Origin: Octodonta nipae
Lineage: Eukaryota > Arthropoda > Insecta > Coleoptera > Chrysomelidae
Length of the DNA: 64,000 nucleotides
Reading direction: 5' to 3'
Assembly: GCA_034190945.1 (NCBI GenBank)
Contig: CM067223.1
Coordinates: 73,592,515-73,656,514 of the forward strand
Numbering within the stretch: position 1 is the first letter of the stretch; each line of letters begins with the position of its first letter. Shown here piece by piece: positions 22,608 through 31,851 of this stretch. Below the pieces are notes generated by a model, which had not been told where the DNA came from, searched no databases, and saw only the letters and a program-made list of their open reading frames with translations. A program made the position numbers and the translations under genes.

Positions 22608-22971
22608 TATTCAGATCTGTTTCCGCACACTGGCGATTAAAAAGTTGCTCTTGATTTTACTGTTGCAATTTCGTCGTATTTTAGCAACATATCTCTAGAC
22701 ATCGAAGCGTTTATAGAGGCTGTTAAATTATGAACCACCATGAATGAAATGAAGTAATTCATCAATATTAATTCAGAAACAAGATTATGTTATTTTAATT
22801 TTCAAATTAAAATCAGCCTTGTGCCAAACAATGGATAAACCCAATATTTTCTAAATTTTTCCTCTTTCTTGGAACAAAAGCACAAACACATCTAGTCTGT
22901 ACAAAATCCATTAAAAAAAATTTTTTTTGATCACCAAAACTAAAAAGTTGCCAGGTGTGCGGCTAGCCTTA

Positions 22972-24294
22972 GTGTTAAAAGTTGAGGGGAAATCGAAAAT
23001 GTAGGCGTGGTCTTCATTCGCCCAATGAGCTTTTGGCGCCGAACGATCTTCATCCAAATTTACAGATTTTCCATAGTTGCCAGGTCGCATTTTTTCATGT
23101 GTTTAATTTTAAATTTTTATTGAGGCAATGTTATTAATTAACCATGGAATATTAATCATTTACAATTATACAGCAATTCATTTGTACAATTTAAGTTAAA
23201 GGAATATATTCCCTTGCACGATTTGTTATATTTAGGTATTCATTACCACACAATTTTAAATTTAGATAACAGATAATGTTTAACAATTATATGTTTAGTT
23301 GAATGTTGAAAATTAGTACTACTTAAAAAAAAATTAAATTACAAAATTATTAACTAATAAAAGATAGCCTTGGTAAAATCTTGACATTACTCAGTTAATC
23401 GCATTTCTTTTTTGCAATATTCAAATGTTAATATTCAATTTATATTTTCTCAAATAATTCAGAGCAGTAATTATGAATAACCTTCAAACTTCACTTTGTT
23501 AATTCAGATCTTTAGTATCCTTACTATTGTCCTGTCGCTGATCGACAATTTTTTTACACGACACCTTCGAACCATTCTAAAAACAATGTGATAAAGATGA
23601 ACAGTAGATGAAAATAATTGGAAGATTGTTCTTTGCATCCCAAATGTTTCCTAATTTGCGGTTTCAATAGAGTTCATAAATATTAAAGAAAAGAGATGAC
23701 CAACAACCCTATGAGAACTTCAATATTTAATACATTCTCTATTGTCCGCTGACTTACAATTTTTTACAGAACACCTTCGGGAAGATTGTGATAATAATAT
23801 ATTAATCATATAATTAAATTCACATTAAAATAGAATATTTAATATGAAACTTACTGCAACGCGTTCGAAAAATCAATAGTGATCTACTACATTGACTATT
23901 TTACTACTAAACAATAACAACGCTTTATGCTGAACTATCCAAGATAGTCTTCGCATGATGATCTGAAAGAGCGTTAGCCTGTCACTGTCAACCAATCTAA
24001 TCATAGAGCTTGTACTTCCTGGCGGTAGCCAGCAATGTACAAATATCGTGCCAAGGGTAGAAAGAGAGGGCAAAAGGCTATTTCACTCGATTAAGTGCTG
24101 CATCCTAAGAGTTATGTGCAGTATGTAGTTCATTGGCTGCATCTCCCAATTGAGTGGCATAGCCTCTTGCTTTCTTTTTACTTTTGGTACGATATTTGTG
24201 TAATGCATGCTATCTCTAGAAGTACATGTTCTAAGAATATGACAGCATCTAACGCTCGCTCCCTCCATATATGATTACTCAATGTTTTCAGTTT
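22972..24294. repeat. Duplicated block beta, copy 1
   Basis: Matches 41006-41720 (GTTAAAAGTTGAG, ATTAACCATGGAATATTAAT, ACGACACCTTCGAACCAT) and, for 23660-24290, 56840-57190 (TCTACTACATTGAC, TTGATGCTGAACTAT or similar, TAATTACTCAAT). No coding sequence recognised. In all three places it lies downstream of a zinc-finger exon. Confidence 0.65.
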
Positions 24295-24540
24295 TGACCG
24301 TCTGGCAGCACAGTCAGTATTATTTATTTGACGTTGACAGTATGGACGTAAATAATGAATTTTTTATTATATTTTATTTAATGAATGAACCAATATTATA
24401 AATTAATATTAGCATTCTGCACTGAAGGTCGTCAGTAGTTAGTAAACGAAATAATAAAAAAAGAAAATCAGTTGAGATACAGAGGATAAAATGGTACCTA
24501 ACCGTTTAGTCGTTGCCTTTTAAATATAGATAAACCGGAA
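24295..24540 (+). repeat. Interspersed repeat, copy B
   Basis: Direct match to 58430-58655 and inverted match to 16480-16700 (GACAGTATGGACGTAAATAA, CTGAAGGTCGTCA, GGTACCTAACCGTTTAGTCG). Non-coding. Confidence 0.65.
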
Positions 24541-24930
24541 ATGTGATCATCTTAAAGCCCCTTAAAAGTGAACCAATTGATATTAAACAATATACAAGAG
24601 GTATATAGTAATATTGTTCCAGGAAGATTAAAATCATATAATTTACTTCCAATTTGAATTCATAAACGTCAAAATTATCGTTTATTACCCTAAAAACCCA
24701 GAGTATTAAAAGTAATTTGCATATGTTACATTTAAAGAAATACATTCACAAACCATACCCTTCTTATAATAAAATATCTTCCCTTCCAATAATTACAGTT
24801 TTCATATGCGAGAGGACAAAACACAGTTTTCTATTTTTAAACTTAAAGTAGCTCAAAAACACGATCAGGATTTCAGAAAATCAGCAAGGTAGTTACTAAA
24901 TGAATTGTTGTTGAGGAAGTTATTGTTAAC
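24541..24930. repeat. Block beta, distal part
   Basis: Matches 41845-42100: GGAAATGTGAT, AAGTGAACCAATTGATATTA, TTTACTTCCAATTTGAATTC, AAAAGTAATTTGCATATG. No gene. Confidence 0.55.
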
Positions 24931-25135
24931 CAAGAAGGTAGCCAAGAAAATGAAGAGGAGATTTATAGTGGAGACGAAGAAAACCTATGATGGATTTATT
25001 GCAAGAAGCTGTATATTTCCTCCTTATCACGAGAACTGTAGTTTCAATGTATAAAGTGTAAAAAATGGGCACATGTCGCATGTGCGGTTTTAGATCGAAA
25101 GGCATTTTTTTTATTTGTGAATGTAGCTAAATAAT
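24931..25135 (+). pseudogene. Relic of a transposase/TE protein C-terminus with zinc-knuckle residues
   Basis: Broken reading frame with an acidic run (GSQENEEEIYSGDEEN) followed, after frame breaks, by FQCIKCKKWAHVACAVLDRK. The CxxCxxWxHxxC pattern resembles the short PHD-like tail found at the C-terminus of some insect DNA transposases. Too decayed to name the family. Confidence 0.35.
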
Positions 25136-26317
25136 TCTAGAAGTATGCCATCTCATCAGAACTCACGTTCTTGAGATGGCATAGTGATCTTTTTAGGGTT
25201 CCGTATATACAATATACGGATACCCTTATAATATCACTCCGGATTTCTGCCTCTGTCACATTACAGCAATTTTCTCCTAAACTACTGGACGGAACAGGTT
25301 GAAAAGGTATGAATGTATAGTTTGGTGACCCGATCAGGAGTATATATCGTAAAAGAAAAAATTATGTTATTAGGGGTACTTCTGGGGGGAAAAACTAAAA
25401 AAAATCGACCGTTCTCCCCCGTGATCTCCGAAACGACTGAGCCTAAAATTTTGAAAAAAAATAGGAAATATAAAACGTTGCTCGAACTTTAAAGGAAAAA
25501 TAAGGAGAAATCATTAATATTAATTTTGAGGGGCAAATTATAGAATTAAATGAAAATTTAAAAATAAAATTTTTTTCAAACGCTTTGTGTAATACATCAA
25601 ATGAAAGGTCCCATTCTGAGGAACACCAATATATTTATTTCATATTAAAAGGTCTGACCTGAAGTTTACTGGAAAAATAAGGAGAAACCTCTACTTTTAA
25701 TTTTGGGGGCAAATTACAGAATTAAATGAAAAATATAAAATTAAAATTGTTTCTAACGCATCATGTCATATATCAAATGAAAGGGCTCATTATGACCAAA
25801 ACAAATATATTAAATACATTTTTTTCATATTTTTAAAATAAATTAATTAAAAGATATTAACAAAAATTTTAAAAATATAACCCATTTCCCCCCCCCCTTA
25901 TCCCCGAAACCATAAGTTGTAAAATTTTGAAAAAAAATAGAGGTATAGCGCCTCACCTGAACTACTTTACTGGAACAATAAGTAGAACCCCCTGATATTC
26001 AATTTTGGGGGCAAATTATAGAATTAAATGGAAAATAAAAAATTGTAACTGTTTCTAATGGATCAAGTAATATACCAAATCAAAGGGCTCATTATGATGA
26101 ATACAAATGTATTTATTTAATTTTTTATCAAATAAACGTTTTAAAATATATTTAAAAAATATTTTAAAAAATTACCCATTCCTCCCTTTATTCCTCAAAC
26201 TATAAGACCTAATTTTTTTGTTTACGAAGAAATCCCTAATATTAATATTGGGGGCCAAATTATAGAATTAAACGGAAAATTAAAAAAATATATATTTTTT
26301 AACGCCTCATGCAATAC

Positions 26318-26612
26318 ATCAAAAAACGTTTGGTATTCCTGCAATATAAGTCGTTTTATTTCTATTGTGGTGTTATTGCCCAAAAAAACATAAAAGTAAT
26401 CAAGAATATGCCACAAACAACGTTTAGAAGACAATGAAAAATATATATTTGTATTACTCATAATGAGCCCTTTATTTTAATTTTGTAATCTACATCAATA
26501 AATATAAAGCCACTGACAACGAAGTCAGAATAGACTTTGAAACGTTTGATATTCCTGCAATATACGTCGTTTTATTTCTATTGTGGTGTCATTGCCCAAA
26601 AAAACATAAAAG
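26318..26612 (+). repeat. Two tandem copies of the 7.0-kb interspersed repeat
   Basis: 26318-26425 and 26500-26612 both contain ATTCCTGCAATAT, GTCGTTTTATTTCTATTGTG and GCCCAAAAAAACATAAAAGT. They match the reverse complement of 6970-7140. They sit inside AT-rich element copy 3 and are not part of its monomers. Confidence 0.55.
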
Positions 26613-26882
26613 TAATATATTTTTCATATTTTTAAAATTAATTGTTTACAAGATATTAATATAAAGACATAAAAAATTCTCATTTCTCGCTTTATTTCTG
26701 AAATCATACGACCTAAAACTTTGAAAATAATTAGGGGTACTGGGGCTCACTTGAAATTTATAAGAAAAATTATTAGAAAACCCCCTAGTAAGTTTAAGGA
26801 CAAATTATACAATTAAATAAATAAGAAAAATTCAATTTTCAAACGCATCATGTAATATATCAGATAAAAGGCTCATTATGTG

Positions 26883-27585
26883 TGGTGCGTTTCCGCAATC
26901 TGTTTAGCGTATTGTTTTCAATTTGATTGAATTACTTCATTGATTTTTAAACTTCTGCACCTTTTCCAAAACCTTCCGTAGCGCTAATCCTAATTTTAAG
27001 TGTTTTTTGCGTGTAAAATATAGACAGTATTCGTCTATCGTGTATTGACCTCCAAGCTATTTGGACGCTTGTGAGTCGTGTATTGTACTCCGAACTATTC
27101 GGAAACGTTTGATTCCATCTGAAGAGACGGCCGTTTTTTGTTGTTGTTGTGTTGCGATTCCGCGAGTTAGTAGCTCCGAGCGTGACAACCGCTTTCTTTT
27201 AGTTTTTTTTGTGTTTACAAAAGCGCATCATTTGTTGTCAAACCCGCATTTTTGTTTGCTCAATCAATGAACATTACGTCGCTATTTTTTGTGTAACGTG
27301 TTGTCCAGACGAAGCTCTAAAAAACTGTTCCTGTTGTTGCGGGGCTAGCCTCTGAAGAAAGAAGAACCAAGAAAACACCAAATGCAGAGCTTCGACGTAC
27401 AAGATCAGTGATTAACTTTATTTGGTGAATAAATTTATGCGACGGCACGTGTTTTATTGATTGTTCCGCTAAAGGTCCTTCGTCAATTATATACTTGCAT
27501 TGAACCAGCATTGAACTAAAACCGCAACATCTAATTCATACATTTTTTTGGATATTATATGTAATGTGTCATCGAAGACATTACA
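26883..27585 (+). repeat. BEL 5' long terminal repeat
   Basis: Starts TGGTGCG and ends ATTACA. It is followed by TAATTTGGTCCAACTTCGAG, a good BEL-type tRNA primer-binding region (27586-27610). About 703 bp. Only the final ~12 bp of the partner LTR survive at 30433-30444. Confidence 0.6.
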
Positions 27586-27982
27586 TAATTTGGTCCAACT
27601 TCGAGCCGGATGCAATTTGAGTTAATTTCGTGCAAAGTTTAACGATCAAACCATTGATTTTTCGTTGCAATTATTGTTGAAAACCGCATTGAATTTTCGT
27701 TTCTTTATTTGTTAAAAGAGAAAGCAAATTCGGGATATTCACTCATTCCTTTGGAAATAAAACGCATATTTTTTTGTCGCATTAAAAAACTTACAAGAGC
27801 TCGTTTTGTTTGTTTGGTTATTTGCAAAATTTATACGTTGAATTTATTTGACATTGGGTCAGATAATTCGAACTTACAACTTCAACAGTAAAAAATTGTA
27901 GATTTTTGGAATAGTATTTTGTTACGTTCTATCGTGTTAGATTTGTTCAGTGGCGTTACAGTGATTTTAATTTATTGTTAAG

Positions 27983-29013
27983 ATGTCAAAAACTGCTGAA
28001 AATTTACGTAAATTTAAAAATCACCGACAATCGGAGTTTAAAAGATTAGAAGATATTTATTTTGCTGCCGAGAAAGTCTTAAGAGGTGACGACGTTGAAT
28101 TGTTTTTTTTTGCGTGATTGATATGGTTGATTCAATCCATTCAGAATTTTTTAAACATCACAATTCCATTGTAGGTTTTATTTCAGATGCAAACGATGAT
28201 TTTGACTTTGAGGATGACATTCGCAATAAATTTGAAAAATTGTTTTATTCAATTAGGTCTATTTTTGCTAAACTGAAATCTGTTCAGAATTCTACGCCAC
28301 AAAATATAGCTCGGGAACAGGAAAGTGTTGCTTTGCCGCGAATTGATTTGCCTTCATTTAGTGGAGACATATTGGAATTTGGTACTTTTATTGATTTGTT
28401 TGATTCATTAATTCACAATAATGAAAAACTCAGTGCTATGCAGAAGTTCAAATATTTGCAGTTAGCTTTAAAAGGGCCTGCTTTTGAGGCTATTTAGAAT
28501 TTTAAACTAACACAAAACAACTACGTGAGTGCTTATGAAACACTTTTGAAAAAATTCAAGCGAACTCGTTTAATCGCGGAGTCTCATTGGTCAGCTTTAG
28601 AACAATTCCCCCAACTAACTTCAGATAGCCCTTCAGAGGTTCCGAAGTTATTGGATGACTTCAGCGATAATTTGGAAGCACTGAAGAATTTGGGTTTACC
28701 AGTAAATCAGTGGGATTTTTGTATCGTTCAGATGATGTTGAAACGAGTTCCAAAGAATTTAGCCGCTAAATTTGAACTTTACCATGGTACTGTGACCGCT
28801 CAAGATGACTTTCCGCTCTTCTCGGAAGTTGTTGATTTTTTGTTGAAGCATTGCGATGCCTTTGAACATGTTGAATTATCCCGCAAGGCAAAGCGAAGTG
28901 TTGAAAAAAAGTTACCATTGAATTCAAAGCAACATTCTTCCCGTTTCACTACATCTTTGTTTGTCACTAAGAATAGAAATTGTTTAGTTTGTAAATCTGA
29001 TCATGCGATTTGA
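27983..29013 (+). pseudogene. BEL gag (DUF1759-like), disrupted
   Basis: Starts ATG TCA AAA (MSKTAENLRKFK) and runs about 45 codons to a T9 run at about 28105-28113 where the frame shifts. It continues as MVDSIHSEFFKHHN...LPRIDLPSFSGDILEFGTFIDLFDSLIHN, the signature of retrotransposon capsid proteins of BEL/Pao elements. A TAG at 28495-28497 (FEAI*NFK) and a TGA at 29011-29013 inside the nucleocapsid (CLVCKSDHAI*) interrupt it. It would form the virus-like particle core of the retrotransposon; here it is a pseudogene. Confidence 0.75.
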
Positions 29014-29700
29014 AAAAACATCCGCGCGGTTTAAGTTTGTTGTTCTTTGTTTTAATTGAATTCTTGAATCGCTGTAAAATCACTTGCCGTGCAAACAACG
29101 CCATCCGCGCGTAAATCATGTTTAATTCGGTCTGAATCTAAAGCTCCCCCGCAAACCTGTTATCGGGTGGAAGTACCATTAATATTTTAGACTTTACCGC
29201 AGTTTTAATTGCTTATGTGTTGTTGTCTACCGCTTTAGTTGAGGTATTAGATAAGACGGTTCTTTCTCATCAGTCGAATCGCTGTACGCCTTGGCTTCCG
29301 AATGCCCGCTTCTTTATCCACTTGCTCTCTTACCCTTTCTCCGCTATAGTAAACTGCATTTTGTTGTTGAACAACGCCAATGATATGCCTGTTCACGCAT
29401 TGCTTCAATTTGAAATTTTGTTTCAATAAGGCGCTATCTTTTGTTATGATATATTCTCTCAAATTTTGTTGGATGATTCTGGGAAAGGAAGGTGTTCTGG
29501 TATTCTGTGTTTGGTCTGAGTGTCTTCGATCTAAAGCTAAACCCCCCTTTTTTGTCAAATTGAAGATGTAGCAAATTCCCTCCAAAGGTTCTGGCAATTG
29601 AAGATGTTTCCACTGGTTCATCGATCTTATCTGGAAAAATATTTTGGATCAGGAGATTGGAATCAGGTAAATTCGTTGTGCCCCTTCCTTTTCGTACCTT
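29003..29700 (+). pseudogene. Many-deletion copy of BEL protease/pol start
   Basis: Aligns along its length with 29720-30430 but lacks many short blocks of a few to about 40 bp (for instance TTTAGTTGAGGTATTAGATA at both, then GACGGTTC versus GCACGGTTC, then jumps). Near 29665 it retains AGGTAAATTCGTTGTGCCCC, a stretch beyond where the intact copy ends, reminiscent of the GRFVVPLPF motif of BEL pol. No usable frame. Either an assembly error from noisy reads or a peculiar decayed duplicate. Confidence 0.6.
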
Positions 29701-30450
29701 TTGATGGAATGTATAATTAATACTGTTGAAAGTCCAGAAACTTCTTTACCGCAGACTTCTTGTCATAGTTCACTTTTGTCATACAATTCAAATGTGTTGT
29801 TGTCTACCGCTTTAGTTGAGGTATTAGATAAGCACGGTTCTTATCAAACTTTGCGATGTCTGCTAGATTCTGGTAGCATGACATCATTCATTGCGAGCAA
29901 GGCTGTGAAACGCCTTGGCTTCCGACCTATGCCCGCTTCGATTCAACTCAACGGGCTAGGTTCTATGCAGAGTACCTCTGCTGAGGGCTCTCTTACCCTT
30001 TCTCTTCGCTCTATAGTAAAGCGTGAGTGCAATTTTGTTGTTGAGACTATTGATTTACCCCGCATTTGCAATGATATGCCTGTTGCGCCCATTAACATGG
30101 CTAATATGGCAAATCTAACCAATTTGAAACTTGCTGATCCTGGTTTCAATAGCCCAGGCGCTATTGACCTTTTGTTAGGTGCCGATATATTCTCTCAAAT
30201 TTTGTTGGATGGACGCCTTCTGGGAAAGGAAGGTGTTCCTGATGCTATTAACACTGTGTTTGGTTACATCCTTATGGGCAGAGTGTCTTCGAGTTCTGTT
30301 AATTCCCACTCTCATTCAGTCATAAACCCAACTTCGCTTTTTTGTCAAATTGAAGATGTAGTATCATTAGATGATTCCCTCCAAAGGTTCTGGACAATTG
30401 AAGATGTTCCTACCGCACTGGTTCAGTCCCCTGAAGACATTACAAAGTGA
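29701..30450 (+). CDS. BEL aspartic protease region of pol (fragment)
   Basis: Open frame of 249 codons. Residues 35-60 contain the retropepsin active-site region LRCLLDSGSMTSFI (D-S-G). Further on, IDLLLGADIF and LLGKEGVPDAINTVFGYILMG are the conserved DUF1758-type segments of BEL/Pao proteases. The protease would process the Gag-Pol polyprotein in the retrotransposon particle. The frame ends LVQSPEDITK* because the deletion joined pol to the LTR end, so reverse transcriptase, RNase H and integrase are absent. Confidence 0.78.
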   Translation: MMECIINTVESPETSLPQTSCHSSLLSYNSNVLLSTALVEVLDKHGSYQTLRCLLDSGSMTSFIASKAVKRLGFRPMPASIQLNGLGSMQSTSAEGSLTLSLRSIVKRECNFVVETIDLPRICNDMPVAPINMANMANLTNLKLADPGFNSPGAIDLLLGADIFSQILLDGRLLGKEGVPDAINTVFGYILMGRVSSSSVNSHSHSVINPTSLFCQIEDVVSLDDSLQRFWTIEDVPTALVQSPEDITK

Positions 30451-30994
30451 ATTTCAAATGTACCCTATTTTTAAATCATTTGTTTAAAAGATATTAACAA
30501 AAATATTAAACATCGACTTAATTCCCACTTTAGAAACTACACTATTTAAATTTTGGAAAATATATTTTATTTGTATTTTTAAATAATTTGAATAACAAAT
30601 TTAATAACAATTTAATTTAAAACTTGACCTATTTTGCCCTTTATCTTCCAATCTACAGAGCCTCAAAATTCAGACAGTAGATTATAAAAGGCTTCCGTGA
30701 AAGTATATTAGTAAAATAAAACTCTAATGTTAATTTTTGGGAGCCAAATTAGAAAATTAAATGCATATTTATTCTTATAAAAATCAAGCGAATCCTGAAG
30801 CAGATAAAATAAAAAGTGTATGTGTGGAAAATAAAAGTGTATATTATTTATAAATTGAAAACGCTTCCTTTAAAAGATATTAGGGCAAATATAAGAAAAT
30901 GCACTCATTCCCTGGTTGTCTGAAACTGGAATATTAGAATCTTGAAGGTGGTACGGAACCCTTAGTATGTGAATCCAACTCGCACTTGACCAAA

Positions 30995-31719
30995 TTATTT
31001 TATTTGAACATTGTGATAAAACTATTAGCAACAAAAATACTTTAGCTACATTTTTTTCTTTAGGCCTCAAGGTTACCTAAATTAAATATTTGCAATTTGT
31101 TTTCGTAAAAATTAAAAATTGTGATCGGAAAACTGTTAATATGCTATATTTTGGACTTTTTGAGAGTCTTGCAATATACTGAATATGGGGAGCAGCCTGT
31201 GCTTTAAAACCCCCTATAAAATTGCAAGAAATAATATAGATAATATAATAAATAAGAGAATAAAATCATGGATGTTAAGCAAACATATAAATTAAACATT
31301 TTTTAAATAACTATATGTTAAAGAGTTCTGAAAGTATTACTAGAAATTAAAGTATAATTAAACCTACATTAGAAGGCGGTAAAAAGAAAGATGTATATAA
31401 TGCACTCGACTGTTTTAACAAACTACTACATAACCACAAAAAAATTGAATGAGAAGAAAAATAAATTAAAACAATGGCTTCTGGCATCCTCCTAATGGTA
31501 GATCGAATTTTCATTCTATTTCCACAAATGTAATGTGATTTTTACTGCATTTCGAAATTAAGATTATCATAAATTGATGCTACTTTAACTGATATTTTCG
31601 ATTAAGTCATTGTATAACTTATTAAATTGATCTAGTATGTAAGCTATTACTACTCTTATATTTCTATTATTATTTGTTTATTTTCTTGTTATTTTTTATA
31701 TATACCAGACCAGTGTACA
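30995..31719. other. Non-coding stretch before zinc-finger exon 3
   Basis: AT-rich, no supported exon or repeat terminus. From about 31690 it becomes similar to the intron end upstream of exon 2. Confidence 0.4.
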
Positions 31720-31851
31720 GTTATCTTCAACTGAATATAGGTTTGACTGTATTACTGTAATACATTTAATGTAACTTCTGAGAGAGAATCAATAAAACAA
31801 TTAAACAAAGCAATAAAATATTCAACTAACAGTTTCTTTCTTAACTTTCAG
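31720..31851 (+). repeat. Duplicated intron end upstream of zinc-finger exon 3
   Basis: Paralogue of 15150-15283 with the same order of GGTTTGACTGTATTACTGTA, ATACATTTAATGTAACTTCT and acceptor TTTCTTTCTTAACTTTCAG. AG at 31850-31851. Confidence 0.8.

Larger units (their letters stand above)
21160..22968. mobile_element. PIF/Harbinger-like MITE carrying a nested mariner
   Basis: Terminal inverted repeats GGCTACCCGCACACTGG (left) and the complement of GGCTAGCCGCACACCTGG (right). It is flanked on both sides by the 3-bp duplication TTA (21157-21159 and 22969-22971). The paralogous block at 40996-41020 has the undisturbed site GGAGGGAGCCTTAGCGTTAA, which proves insertion. Without the nested mariner the element is about 0.53 kb and codes for nothing, so it is non-autonomous. 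TTA/TNA target duplications are typical of PIF/Harbinger elements; that assignment rests on the duplication and termini only. Confidence 0.75.
26883..30444 (+). mobile_element. Deleted BEL/Pao LTR retrotransposon
   Basis: 5' LTR 26883-27585, primer-binding region, gag pieces and a protease domain, then an abrupt end. The last bases (GAAGACATTACA, 30433-30444) equal the last bases of the 5' LTR (27574-27585), so the element lost most of pol and nearly all of the 3' LTR by a deletion at short homology. Flanking 5-mers ATGTG (26878-26882) and AAGTG (30445-30449) are a probable target duplication with one mismatch. Inserted in AT-rich element copy 3. Frames are broken; it is not autonomous. Confidence 0.75.
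25196..30994 (+). mobile_element. AT-rich monomer-bearing element, copy 3, split by a BEL retrotransposon
   Basis: Begins GGGTTCCGTATATAC at 25196 and ends TCCAACTCGCACTTGACCAA at 30993 (last A 30994). Monomers run to 26882, then the BEL element, and the array resumes at 30445 in register with copy 1 (AAATTTCAAATG..., CCCACTTTAG). GGTACGGAACCCTTAGTATG near 30950 marks the conserved 3' end. Two copies of an unrelated repeat (26318-26425, 26500-26612) are also inside. Flanking 6-mers (TTTTTA and TTATTT) do not match, so no clean target duplication is claimed. Confidence 0.7.

Noticed and set aside
27061..27270. 69-residue open frame in the BEL LTR
   Set aside because: It lies wholly within the LTR, with no domain and no start context; LTRs often contain chance frames.
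29247..29621. Minus-strand 124-residue open frame
   Set aside because: It lies antisense to the deletion-rich BEL copy; its openness is a by-product of the sense codons.
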